DNA of 64,000 nucleotides from UBA1479 sp040216635. GTDB taxonomy: Bacteria; Pseudomonadota; Alphaproteobacteria; Rhodospirillales; Casp-alpha2. Location: assembly GCA_040216635.1 (NCBI GenBank), contig JAVJOU010000019.1:48655-112654 (forward strand), given 5' to 3'. Below, in pieces: positions 42,461-49,805 of this stretch (position 1 is the stretch's first letter; every line of letters starts with the position of its first letter). The notes below the pieces were generated by a model that was not told the origin of the DNA, did no database searches, and saw only the letters and a program-made list of their open reading frames with translations. The position numbers and the translations under genes were made by a program.

Positions 42461-43177
42461 TTACTTTTTAATCTCACCAACCACACGCGGCGACAGATTG
42501 GCGTCTGTGCCGCGTTGGGCAATCGTTGTGGCGCCGCTGTCTTTTATCGTGACCAGAATGCGGTAATCTTCCTGATTGGCGGGATCGACAATTAGAGACA
42601 TCATGGTCGATGTACGCCCGCTTCTTGTTTCAATGGTTCCTTGCAGCATAAGGTTTTGTTCACTTTTTTGTTTGAAGCCCTTTAAAAGGGTGTCACGATC
42701 ATTGCACACTGTATTTGCCCCACGTTGTTGATGTATTTTATAGCAACCGAGTAGGGCGTCATCACGATCATAAGCTAGTGCGGAGGTTGTAGAGGCCAGG
42801 TCATTATCATAGTTATGATTGATTTCGAGATCGGTGCCTTTCATAGCGAGGCAGAGTTCGCTGGATTTGCCGATGGCACCATTGCCGCTAAACATATACC
42901 AGTGGGAGCCATTTCCTGTGGCGGTAACGATATGTTCGCGTTTGACGAACTGACTGGTGCCTGATGCAACCAAATCCGCATTCATATTCGCAATAAAGCC
43001 GTGGCCTTCCTTGGCGACAGCTTGCATGACGGCGGCGGGCTTGCCGCATTGGCCGATTTTCAGGGATAATTGGGCCATGGCGGGGGAGGCGGTCATTGTG
43101 AATGCTGTGGCAAGAGCCATCAGGCCGAGGGCAAGCCCTGTAAATTTATTCGAATTTGATCGTGCCGCCACCATCAT
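42461..43177 (-). CDS. Secreted protein with signal peptide
   Basis: About 238 residues from the ATG at 43177 (a second ATG follows directly); GGGGCG lies upstream. A classical signal peptide ends at SPAMA before QLSLKIGQCG. The mature part has several Cys residues (KIGQCG, SELCLAM, LLGCYKIHQQ, NTVCNDRD), probably forming two disulphides in the periplasm. No domain name can be given. It is convergent with the 40814 unit and divergent from the 447-residue membrane protein; both might act at the envelope during transfer. Confidence 0.7.
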   Translation of the reverse strand: MMVAARSNSNKFTGLALGLMALATAFTMTASPAMAQLSLKIGQCGKPAAVMQAVAKEGHGFIANMNADLVASGTSQFVKREHIVTATGNGSHWYMFSGNGAIGKSSELCLAMKGTDLEINHNYDNDLASTTSALAYDRDDALLGCYKIHQQRGANTVCNDRDTLLKGFKQKSEQNLMLQGTIETRSGRTSTMMSLIVDPANQEDYRILVTIKDSGATTIAQRGTDANLSPRVVGEIKK

Positions 43178-43315
43178 AACGCCCCGCTTATAATTTGCGC
43201 CTCTCTTCGAATATATCCCGCACGCCCTTCCCTGCGCTCCAGACCTAAAACCATAACCGAACAATTGCGCACGAGGAAGCCGCGAGGAATGCGAGCGGCT
43301 TCCACCACTACTCTT

Positions 43316-43351
43316 CTCTCAAGCGGTTCAATACGGAACCTGACTTGAGAG
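43316..43351 (+). promoter_or_regulatory. Inverted repeat that would cover the ribosome-binding site at 43345-43352
   Basis: CTCTCAAG pairs with CTTGAGAG, and inside it GGTTC pairs with GAACC. The 3' arm contains GAGAGG, the likely ribosome-binding site for the ATG at 43359. Folding of the mRNA leader would hide it. The same palindrome could be an operator instead. Confidence 0.45.
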
Positions 43352-43358
43352 GTAAGAG

Positions 43359-44702
43359 ATGAGAACAAGTTTTCAGGAATTTCTTCAGAGCGCACGCCTT
43401 GTCACCAATCTTGGACTTGGGGCGCTAAGCGCGGTGAGCGGGTACTTCACCTATCAGGGAGCAGCCATGATGCTTGGCTCCCCCAATGAGTTAAGCCTGA
43501 GCGCTTTGGTATATGCGAGCGGGGTCACTTCCCTGATTTTCGTCTTCTGGCACTATGTTCTTCACATCGTGCCGCGCATGGAAACGCTTAAAACACGGCT
43601 TCAGGCGATGAGTGTTCTTGCGCTCGGGAGCATATTCATCATCGCGTTGAGCTCCTGGATGAATGTCATGGCGCTAGCTGGCAACGGCGCACAAGATGCG
43701 TCGCTGCGGAATGTGGCCGGAAAAGCCGAGATAACTTTACGGCAGGCTGCCGACCAGACGACAGAACTGGATAGCATTCGGGACGAGCTTTCGATCACGG
43801 CCAACCGCTATGAAAGTCTCGCACGCAGTGAGATTGAGCGCGGGACTTTGACCGGGGCAGCAGGGCGCGGACGTGTCTCGGAGAGCCTGCTCTCCAGCAA
43901 GGCGACCATCGACCGGTTAATCCGGACGCTGGAGACCAATGCGGCCAATCGCCAAGAAGCGATTGAGAAGGCCAAGGCAAGTTTGCTGCGGATGGATGCC
44001 ATCATTGATGACTCTTTGGCAATGGAGGACCAGGCACAGGCGTTCAAAACGGAGCTCGGAACCTTCGCGAACATTGTCGCTAATCTGTCGGTCAATGGTG
44101 ACGCCGAAGCCGTCTCTCGTTCAATGCGGGCGCTTGCAAGCCAGACAGGCCTGTTTGCGGCAAGCGGGAACCAGTCTCTCGCGAAGACACAGGCGGACGT
44201 GATCGCCCGTATCTCGGAAGAGCTCGCGCAAACCGGAGAACGCATTGCACAAGCTGCGGACGAGGTCGCCAGGACCGAAGCCGCCTCGGCACCGACGTTT
44301 AGCCGGATGAGCACCGCAAAAGCTGTCTTCCTCTATGCCGGTGATCTTGTGCCCTATTGGGCAGGAGGGATTGGGATGGACTTGATGCCGGTGGCGCTGG
44401 TTCTTCTGCTGATGTTGTTGTTCGTCACGACGCGTCAGCCGGAGCCGACCGATCCGGACGTTGCCAAAATGCCGTTCGGCGATGTGCAAAAGCTCTTCTT
44501 CGAGCTGGAGCGAATGCGGCAAGTAAGCGATCAGGACGCCTTAGCGCCTCATCGGGAACAGGCCTATCTACCGGCTACTCCTCAGATAACAGGCGAGACG
44601 CGCACAACGCCTGCCCCTGAGGATCACGACAAGGCCAAACCGCCCTGGAGCGAAGACGACGCAAAAGATTGGAGCCGCTTTACCGGACAACATTCTGCGT
44701 AA
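43359..44702 (+). CDS. Membrane protein with long periplasmic coiled coil
   Basis: 447 residues. Three N-terminal hydrophobic spans: LVTNLGLGALSAVSGYFTYQ, LSALVYASGVTSLIFVFWHY and MSVLALGSIFIIALSSWMNV. A long helical, probably coiled-coil region follows (about 120-310) with many Ala/Glu/Arg heptads. Another span is MDLMPVALVLLLMLLFVTTR near 350, and then a soluble polar tail rich in Pro/Glu. The layout recalls chemoreceptor-like or envelope-spanning proteins without a signalling domain. Start supported by GAGAGG. It could take part in transfer, though no family is recognised. Confidence 0.65.
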   Translation: MRTSFQEFLQSARLVTNLGLGALSAVSGYFTYQGAAMMLGSPNELSLSALVYASGVTSLIFVFWHYVLHIVPRMETLKTRLQAMSVLALGSIFIIALSSWMNVMALAGNGAQDASLRNVAGKAEITLRQAADQTTELDSIRDELSITANRYESLARSEIERGTLTGAAGRGRVSESLLSSKATIDRLIRTLETNAANRQEAIEKAKASLLRMDAIIDDSLAMEDQAQAFKTELGTFANIVANLSVNGDAEAVSRSMRALASQTGLFAASGNQSLAKTQADVIARISEELAQTGERIAQAADEVARTEAASAPTFSRMSTAKAVFLYAGDLVPYWAGGIGMDLMPVALVLLLMLLFVTTRQPEPTDPDVAKMPFGDVQKLFFELERMRQVSDQDALAPHREQAYLPATPQITGETRTTPAPEDHDKAKPPWSEDDAKDWSRFTGQHSA

Positions 44703-44708
44703 AAGAGA

Positions 44709-44738
44709 AGGCCGGACGGGAAACCGTCCGGCCTTTTG
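44709..44738. terminator. Bidirectional terminator between convergent genes
   Basis: AAGGCCGGACGG, loop GAAA, CCGTCCGGCCTTTT is a 12-pair GC stem with A-run and T-run on the two sides. It lies seven bases after the stop of the 447-residue gene and just before the stop of the minus-strand gene ending at 44742, so it can serve both strands. Confidence 0.85.
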
Positions 44739-44741
44739 CCG

Positions 44742-45071
44742 TCAAAACAGGCTGAGCTGCTTTCGGCTTTCTTCATGCGCCTTCCACTCGGCACTCTTCG
44801 CCGCGTCATCGAGCATCGCGCGCACAAGTGCTTCAGGTCCGCCCCATTCAACAACAACCGGTTCATGCACGAAGTGAGAGCGGTAGCCGGTCTCGGTGAT
44901 AGGCAGTGGAGCACGTTCGGGTTCGATGGTTCTGATCTCGATATGGGACATGGCATAGCCATAGATGTCTTCGACGCTTGGCGACCAGCTCCGGCAATAG
45001 GCGATTTCGATCCGGTAGCCGTGCCAGTCGATAATCTGGCGATCGTAGTTATCAGATGTATCTATAGGCAT
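44742..45071 (-). CDS. Conserved hypothetical protein downstream of ardC
   Basis: 109 residues, acidic. IDWHGYRIEIAYCRSWSPSV, then HIEIRTIEPERAPLPITETG and ETGYRSHFVHEPVVVEWGGP are the recognisable conserved stretches of a small alpha/beta protein common beside ardC on alphaproteobacterial plasmids and elements. Its ATG overlaps the ardC stop (TAATG), so the genes are coupled. Function unknown; it may help ArdC-type anti-restriction. Confidence 0.68.
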   Translation of the reverse strand: MPIDTSDNYDRQIIDWHGYRIEIAYCRSWSPSVEDIYGYAMSHIEIRTIEPERAPLPITETGYRSHFVHEPVVVEWGGPEALVRAMLDDAAKSAEWKAHEESRKQLSLF

Positions 45072-45991
45072 TACGCTACCTCCTTTTCGGAGGTGGCGCG
45101 CGCGGCGGCTTTTGCGTTGATGTAGTCGACGGCACGTTGCGCGTGAGCGGCGGCGGAGAAGATGGCGCGTTTGTCGTTCTTCAGAACTTCAAGCCAGCTT
45201 CCGATATAGGCGGCATGATCCTCACGGACCTCGGGAGCAATCTCCAAATCGGCGCAAAGGAATGCGGACCCGAGCTCAGCGACTAGCTCTTCGCGGGCAT
45301 ATCCTTCATCGCCCCAGCTCTTGCGGCCAAAGCTGCGATCAAGGCGACTTTGGTGACGGGTCCAGTGCGTAATCTCGTGGGCGAGGGTTGCGTAATAGCT
45401 CTCGGCATCGCGGAAGGTCTCGAAATACGGCATCTGAACGTAGTCAGTTGAGACGCTGTAATAAGCGCGATTCCCGCCGTGACGAATGTCTGCCTTGAGG
45501 TCTGTGAAGAATGCTTCGGCATGATCAATCCTCTCCGGCCCATCCATGCGTGGTTCCGGCTTGGCATAGAAGTGATCCGGCAACCCTTCGATCTGTTCGA
45601 CGTTGAAGACGGTGTATCCCTTCATGAAGGGGATTTGATGCTCGATTTCTTCTCCGGCATCGTTTTCTTCGGTGCGCGACAAGGTGTTCGCATAGACCAC
45701 GAGCGATCCTTTTTCGCCTTTGCGGACAGCGGCTCCAAGTTCCTTGGCTTGGCGGAAGGTCATCCAGGAGGGTGCCGTGAAGCCTGCGTCCATCGCCGAA
45801 GCCCAGAGCATCAGAATGTTGATCCCTGAATAGGGCTGGCCGTTATGACGCAGGGGGCGGGTAATCCGATCGGCCATGTGATCGGCGCTCCAGGGTTTCA
45901 TCCACGGGCGCACCCCTTTTTCCAGTTCAGCCACGATGGTGTCCGTGACGCGGGTGTAGATGTCTTTGCGGTTGTTGGTTTTGCGTTTCAT
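45071..45991 (-). CDS. ArdC-type anti-restriction protein with zincin-like metallopeptidase domain
   Basis: About 306 residues from the ATG at 45991 with AAGGAG upstream. The N-terminal ArdC domain (DIYTRVTDTIVAELEKGVRP, WMKPW, NGQPYSGINILMLW) binds single-stranded DNA. The C-terminal zincin-like domain has the metal motif ATLAHEITHWTRHQSRLDR near 220-238 (HExxH) and a following EELVAELGSAFLCAD. ArdC protects incoming DNA from type I restriction during conjugation. Presence of an intact hsdMSR in the same element makes this protection of the element's own transfer meaningful. Confidence 0.88.
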   Translation of the reverse strand: MKRKTNNRKDIYTRVTDTIVAELEKGVRPWMKPWSADHMADRITRPLRHNGQPYSGINILMLWASAMDAGFTAPSWMTFRQAKELGAAVRKGEKGSLVVYANTLSRTEENDAGEEIEHQIPFMKGYTVFNVEQIEGLPDHFYAKPEPRMDGPERIDHAEAFFTDLKADIRHGGNRAYYSVSTDYVQMPYFETFRDAESYYATLAHEITHWTRHQSRLDRSFGRKSWGDEGYAREELVAELGSAFLCADLEIAPEVREDHAAYIGSWLEVLKNDKRAIFSAAAHAQRAVDYINAKAAARATSEKEVA

Positions 45992-46027
45992 GTTCCGTCT
46001 CCTTTCTAAAAAAGCGGTTTTCCTCAA

Positions 46028-46545
46028 GACGCGGAAAACGGGAGACGGGCGGAAAAGCCGTCAGCGATAGCGACGGTCATGCCCAACACGGTCGGAGAAT
46101 CCCCAGGATTTCCGAGTGGTGCGGGCAGCGGCATTGACCGGACGGCGCGCCCGGCTAAGTGTCGCGGCTATGAATTGAGGGAAGCCGATTGAAAGGCGGC
46201 GGTGTGATTTCGGCGCAAACCCCCCCGGCAAAGATTCACGCGAGATATGGATGGAAGTGGCTGGATTGTTAGCGGGGCGAAAAGCTCTAATAGCCTGGAA
46301 TGTGATTCGGAACGGATTTGGATTTGCCACAAACTTGCCACAAGCCAAGACGGATCGATTCAGAGAATGGCGGATTTCTGCGGATTGGCGAGGACACCCT
46401 TTTTGTGGCAAAAACGGCCCCGAAGGGCCGTTTAGTTTCCAATAATATCGCCTAAGTCATTGAAAAAGTTATGGCGCGAGCGACGGGACTTGAACCCGCG
46501 GCCTCCGGCGTGACAGGCCTCGCTTTAATCCCAGAAATCTGCGGT
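46028..46545. other. Noncoding region with a tRNA-Asp fragment and arm-type direct repeats (attP-like)
   Basis: Around the fragment at 46472-46519 are two similar 24-base blocks: 46321-46344, beginning GATTTGCCACAAACTTGCC, and 46554-46577, beginning GATTTGCCACAGAATTGCC. An inverted TTTGTGGCA is near 46402. A stem-loop AAACGGCCC-CGAA-GGGCCGTTT (46412-46433) looks like a terminator. This is how phage or element attachment sites with a core and arms on both sides look. No gene is supported here. It is beside an integrase whose stop is at 46546. Confidence 0.65.
46472..46519 (-). pseudogene. tRNA-Asp(GTC) 3' fragment, attachment core of the second integrase
   Basis: Minus-strand reading gives GGCCTGTCACGCCGG, the anticodon arm of tRNA-Asp with anticodon GTC, followed by a paired T-arm (CGCGGG TTCAAGT CCCGTC) and the acceptor strand CGCTCGC-G-CCA. 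There is no 5' half, so it is not a functional tRNA. It is 48 bases long, exactly like the truncated tRNA-Arg at 16191. The integrase next to it presumably uses tRNA-Asp as its chromosomal target. Confidence 0.8.
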
Positions 46546-47757
46546 TTAGCAAGGATTTGCCACAGAATTGCCACAAGAATCCTCGGACAAGCGCGAGACG
46601 AGCCCGATTGGCTCGGGCTTCACTTCATTCCGATCAATCAGGTGGCCATAGACATTCAGGGTCGTCTTGATGTCCTCATGCCCCATTAAAGACTGGATGC
46701 GCTTTAGATTGATGCGCTGCTCGATAAGCATCGAGGCATAGAAGTGCCGAAGGTCATACGGGCTGTATTTCGGTTTCTCGACTTTGCCTCCGTTATCGTC
46801 ATCCACTTCGACGACTAAGCCTGCTTCATAGCAAGCGTTGTAAAACCCTCTTTTGCGCCAGTGATCCGTCTCCACCCAGCGTCCGGTCGATGTTGGAAAA
46901 ACAAGATCGTACTTATTATCGATCGCCTTATGCTTTGCGTAATGCGAGACGAGATCGAATGCCTCGGGGCTTAGATCGATGAAGCGCCGACCCGCCTTCG
47001 TCTTCGGAACGGAAATCTTTCGCGCGCCACGTTCCAGCGCTCTTTCGACCTTAACACCGTTATTTTTCAGACCGCTTTTCGCGATCACCAGATATTCTTG
47101 GGGACGCATACCGGTATCTGCGGCCAGATAGAGGATAGGTCTATAACGCTCCCAACTTCGGGCAACCTGTGGGTTCTTCGAATTCGCTAACCGGTCAGCG
47201 GCGACAAGTAGCTGGGCTACTTCGCGCGGCGTCGGAATTTCAATGGGCTTGTCGTAACGCGAGTCCGCTCTAATGGCGACGCCAGCGGCGACATTGCTGG
47301 CGATATGACCCCGCATAGCCATTTCTTTGATAACGGCATGAAATGAGGTGAGCGTCTTTCTGGCCAGGTCGCGGCTATAAGTCCTTAAGAGCCATGATCG
47401 GAATGCAACCACATCGGGTGTCTGAAGCTCTGCCAGGGGCTTCTCCCAGACATATTCGCGCATGATCGCTGCGCGTCGTTCATAGGTTTTATAGGTGTAG
47501 CTTGTGACGGGATCGCGACCATCGCGTCCCTCCTTCAAACAGATGTCCAGCCAACTGGATACTGCCTGATCGACGGTTCGGATTGAGAGGTCGATTGGGC
47601 CGGAGAGATTATTTGCCCGCTGTTGATCGCGAAAGGCGCGGGCTTCTTTGAGCGTATCGAATGTAGCGTAGGCATAGCCGGATTTTGTGGCCATGCTTGG
47701 ATATCTGACTTGGTAGGTCGTTCCTTTTTTACCTGTTCTTTTTCTTATATCGGACAT
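46546..47757 (-). CDS. Tyrosine recombinase (tRNA-Asp-type integrase)
   Basis: 403 residues. N-terminal arm-binding and SAM-like domains (YQVRYPSMATKSGYAYATFD; VSSWLDICLKEGRDGRD) precede the catalytic domain: Arg in AADTGMRPQEYL near 217, Lys in SVPKTKAGRRF near 249, YDLRHFYASMLI near 336 where Tyr replaces the usual first His of HxxR, the second His in LMGHEDIKTTL and the nucleophile Tyr in NVYGHL near 373. The stop overlaps a direct-repeat arm of the attachment region, so the gene abuts its own attP-like site. It is the end gene of a small operon with 47767 and 48046. Confidence 0.9.
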   Translation of the reverse strand: MSDIRKRTGKKGTTYQVRYPSMATKSGYAYATFDTLKEARAFRDQQRANNLSGPIDLSIRTVDQAVSSWLDICLKEGRDGRDPVTSYTYKTYERRAAIMREYVWEKPLAELQTPDVVAFRSWLLRTYSRDLARKTLTSFHAVIKEMAMRGHIASNVAAGVAIRADSRYDKPIEIPTPREVAQLLVAADRLANSKNPQVARSWERYRPILYLAADTGMRPQEYLVIAKSGLKNNGVKVERALERGARKISVPKTKAGRRFIDLSPEAFDLVSHYAKHKAIDNKYDLVFPTSTGRWVETDHWRKRGFYNACYEAGLVVEVDDDNGGKVEKPKYSPYDLRHFYASMLIEQRINLKRIQSLMGHEDIKTTLNVYGHLIDRNEVKPEPIGLVSRLSEDSCGNSVANPC

Positions 47758-47766
47758 TCACCCATA

Positions 47767-48042
47767 TTATCGTTGGTTTGTTTTTCCACTAAGATCATTG
47801 AAGATTTTCCGCACATTTTTCTGTGCATGAATGTGCAGCTCCATATAAATTTTCTTGAGCGTGCCTTTCTCGATTCGGAGCTTGCCGTCGATCGGATCGA
47901 CAAAGAAGGGAAGCTTGCGACGTCCGTGAGCGTCCCTTTCGGCAGCGCGTTTCATCTGCCTTGGACTTAATTCGATGCCCATGTCGGCGAGGACTTCGCG
48001 GGCTTCTTCAAGATCGATAAAGTTCAACTGAGACATGGCCAC
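47767..48042 (-). CDS. Small protein upstream of integrase
   Basis: 91 residues. LNFIDLEEAREVLADMGIEL followed by SPRQMKRAAERDAHGRRKLP suggests a helix-turn-helix, and FFVDPIDGKLRIEKGTLKKI a wing or strand, so this may be an excisionase or DNA-binding regulator. Nine bases separate its stop from the integrase start. It carries a basic C-terminus (KNVRKIFNDLSGKTNQR). The RDF assignment is by position and size only. Confidence 0.55.
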   Translation of the reverse strand: MAMSQLNFIDLEEAREVLADMGIELSPRQMKRAAERDAHGRRKLPFFVDPIDGKLRIEKGTLKKIYMELHIHAQKNVRKIFNDLSGKTNQR

Positions 48043-48045
48043 CTC

Positions 48046-48282
48046 CTACAATCCGAAGTCGGTGGCAGCACTTTTGTAAGGCCCCTTATTCTTCCATCCG
48101 TCGATCGGGTCGCCATTTCTGTGGCGCGGCGTTACTGGATCACCAAACTCATCAACGGGCTGATAATAGAGGCTGGCATGGCGGATATTCTTTATGCCGA
48201 GTTCGTGAAAACGCTCTCGTTGTTCAAGTAGTGCCTGAAAAAATTCATCTATTGTATAAATGCCTTGAAACTTAACTCTCAT
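48046..48282 (-). CDS. Hypothetical small protein, first gene of the integrase operon
   Basis: 78 residues, starting MRVKFQGIYTIDEFFQALLE and ending DPIDGWKNKGPYKSAATDFG. No domain recognised. It is three bases from the start of 47767 and so almost certainly co-transcribed with the integrase. The 48283-48450 gap upstream is very AT-rich and holds the probable promoter; nothing else is seen in it. Confidence 0.55.
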   Translation of the reverse strand: MRVKFQGIYTIDEFFQALLEQRERFHELGIKNIRHASLYYQPVDEFGDPVTPRHRNGDPIDGWKNKGPYKSAATDFGL

Positions 48283-48450
48283 CTAATACTCCTGATAATT
48301 ACATAATACTATAGGTTGTATTAATAGATAATTAATATTCGGCGATAAATGGCTTCCAGTAAGGTTTTTGGGAATTTCGGAGCAAATTTTGAGGCTCAGA
48401 CAGACCAAGGCAGATCGAGGCGGGGCAACTTTCAGAATGTGCCCAAAAGA

Positions 48451-48687
48451 TTAGGCCGCCAGAAGGCGGCCTTTCTCTATTTCGCGAGCCTTGCGGGCCT
48501 GCGAGTAGGTTTTCTTTTTTGTCTTTTTTGCCATCTGAATATCATCCCGAATATCAGCAAGGCGGCTGCTGGTGCCTTTAGTGCGGATACGGCATTTGAT
48601 GTTGATGGCAGCAAAGGCCTGTTCGGCCTCTAAAGCTACATTTGCACGTTTCTCGCTAGTGGTTTGCGGTGAACGAAAATAGCTCAT
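48451..48687 (-). CDS. Hypothetical basic protein
   Basis: 78 residues, strongly basic in the C-terminal half (MAKKTKKKTYSQARKAREIE), beginning MSYFRSPQTTSEKRANVALE. Its last codons lie in a GC hairpin (48453-48472: AGGCCGCC, AGAA, GGCGGCCT) followed on the minus strand by TAATCTTTT, which would be its terminator. It is 20 bases downstream of the gene ending at 48708. Possibly DNA-binding; no family known. Confidence 0.5.
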   Translation of the reverse strand: MSYFRSPQTTSEKRANVALEAEQAFAAINIKCRIRTKGTSSRLADIRDDIQMAKKTKKKTYSQARKAREIEKGRLLAA

Positions 48688-48707
48688 TTTGAATTCCCCT
48701 TTATCGG

Positions 48708-48986
48708 TCAGAACGGAATCACATCATTGAGGTCCGAGCTCCGTGTGTCTGACTGCGCTTGTTTCTTGTCGCGCTGGTCACTTTCACGTTGTGCGTAGGC
48801 TGTGATTTCCTCATCCGTCAGCCCCTCTTTAAAATGATCGACCATCCGGCATATTTCCGAGGAGACGATCATGTTGAGGAACTGCTTCGGTGTTTCGGCC
48901 CCGTATCGCTCAGCCTCGGCCATGATCGCGTCATGCTGAATCTGACTGATCGCATGGCGCATGTAGATTAGATGTAGCTCGCTCAT
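48708..48986 (-). CDS. Hypothetical protein
   Basis: 92 residues from the ATG at 48986 with GGAGACC upstream; a longer reading to 49049 lacks support. Helical, with MSELHLIYMRHAISQIQHDA and MVDHFKEGLTDEEITAYAQR, and an acidic C-terminal tail (DLNDVIPF) like that seen on single-strand-binding proteins (an acidic tip ending in xPF). This tail resemblance is worth noting, but there is no OB fold. Part of a run of small minus-strand genes. Confidence 0.55.
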   Translation of the reverse strand: MSELHLIYMRHAISQIQHDAIMAEAERYGAETPKQFLNMIVSSEICRMVDHFKEGLTDEEITAYAQRESDQRDKKQAQSDTRSSDLNDVIPF

Positions 48987-48999
48987 CTCTCTGGTCTCC

Positions 49000-49260
49000 T
49001 TAATCATAACGGTGTTCGTCGCGGAGAAAGTCGGCTTCACGGTCATCAAAATAGTCGTTGTTGAATTCCCGGAGCTCTTCTTCGGTCAAAATCTCATCGT
49101 CCCAGGTATGTTGGTAGACAACGTCTCGGACCTGTTCGTGAGCCATATCGGCCAGGTAGTCCTCAATGGAGTCCCAGCGGGCCTCGATGTAGTCGGTCAG
49201 TACATCCTCTTCGAATTCAGTCAGTTCCACGACTGCTGCAAATTTCTGCTTCTTGTTCAT
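49000..49260 (-). CDS. Hypothetical acidic protein
   Basis: 86 residues from the ATG at 49260 with GAGGGA upstream. Very acidic: FEEDVLTDYIEARWDSIEDY and EILTEEELREFNNDYFDDRE, ending RDEHRYD. The charge pattern recalls DNA-mimic or anti-restriction proteins of mobile elements, though this is only a resemblance in composition. It precedes the 48708 gene by 13 bases, likely in one operon. Confidence 0.55.
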   Translation of the reverse strand: MNKKQKFAAVVELTEFEEDVLTDYIEARWDSIEDYLADMAHEQVRDVVYQHTWDDEILTEEELREFNNDYFDDREADFLRDEHRYD

Positions 49261-49580
49261 ATCGGCATTCCCTCTTGTCTCGGTTGGTGATGAAGAGAGA
49301 TTGCCCTGGTCCCGACGCAATATTCCTCGCGCTTTCCTCGTGCCTCGGTGGTCTTTTGCGGCCTCCGCGTTCGCAGTGAAGCGGCCTGCCTATCCTTGTA
49401 TTTTCTGAAATCCGTCAATTCCTCTGCTTTGACGATCTGTAATGCCTGACCGGCGTCACCGGTCCGGGTCTCTGCCTTTTCGTTGCTGATGATGGTGGGA
49501 GGGGGAAACGCATGAAAAGGCGATGCCCAACCCGGATGGTCCGGCAAGGAACGATCGCCCCTTTAAAACAGGAGGAAAAC
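49261..49580. other. Intergenic region, no gene supported
   Basis: About 320 bases between the divergent acidic-protein gene and the plus-strand 49581 gene. Open frames crossing it on the minus strand have odd composition and no ribosome-binding site. It probably holds divergent promoters. No repeat or hairpin stood out. Confidence 0.35.
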
Positions 49581-49805
49581 ATGACGACTACATATTCACT
49601 GAATGATCTGACAAACCGATCACTGGAACAGCTCTGCGGCCTTTATCGACGCTTCGAGTTCGAATTACTTCAAGCTGCATTCGGCTCGGCGCTCTGGCAC
49701 AAGCTAATTGATCAGCTAGCCATGATCGCAAAAGCAATCTGCATTCGCCGCAGTTGGCCTTACGAATATTCACGCAAGCCACGCGGATTTGGTCCTGGCT
49801 TCTAA
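49581..49805 (+). CDS. Small helical protein
   Basis: 74 residues from the ATG at 49581 with AGGAGG seven bases upstream, one of the best ribosome-binding sites here. MTTTYSLNDLTNRSLEQLCG leads into helical YRRFEFELLQAAFGSALWHK and a basic tail SRKPRGFGPGF. It is convergent and overlaps the hipA stop by a few bases. Similar short proteins occur on alphaproteobacterial elements, with no function known. Confidence 0.6.
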   Translation: MTTTYSLNDLTNRSLEQLCGLYRRFEFELLQAAFGSALWHKLIDQLAMIAKAICIRRSWPYEYSRKPRGFGPGF

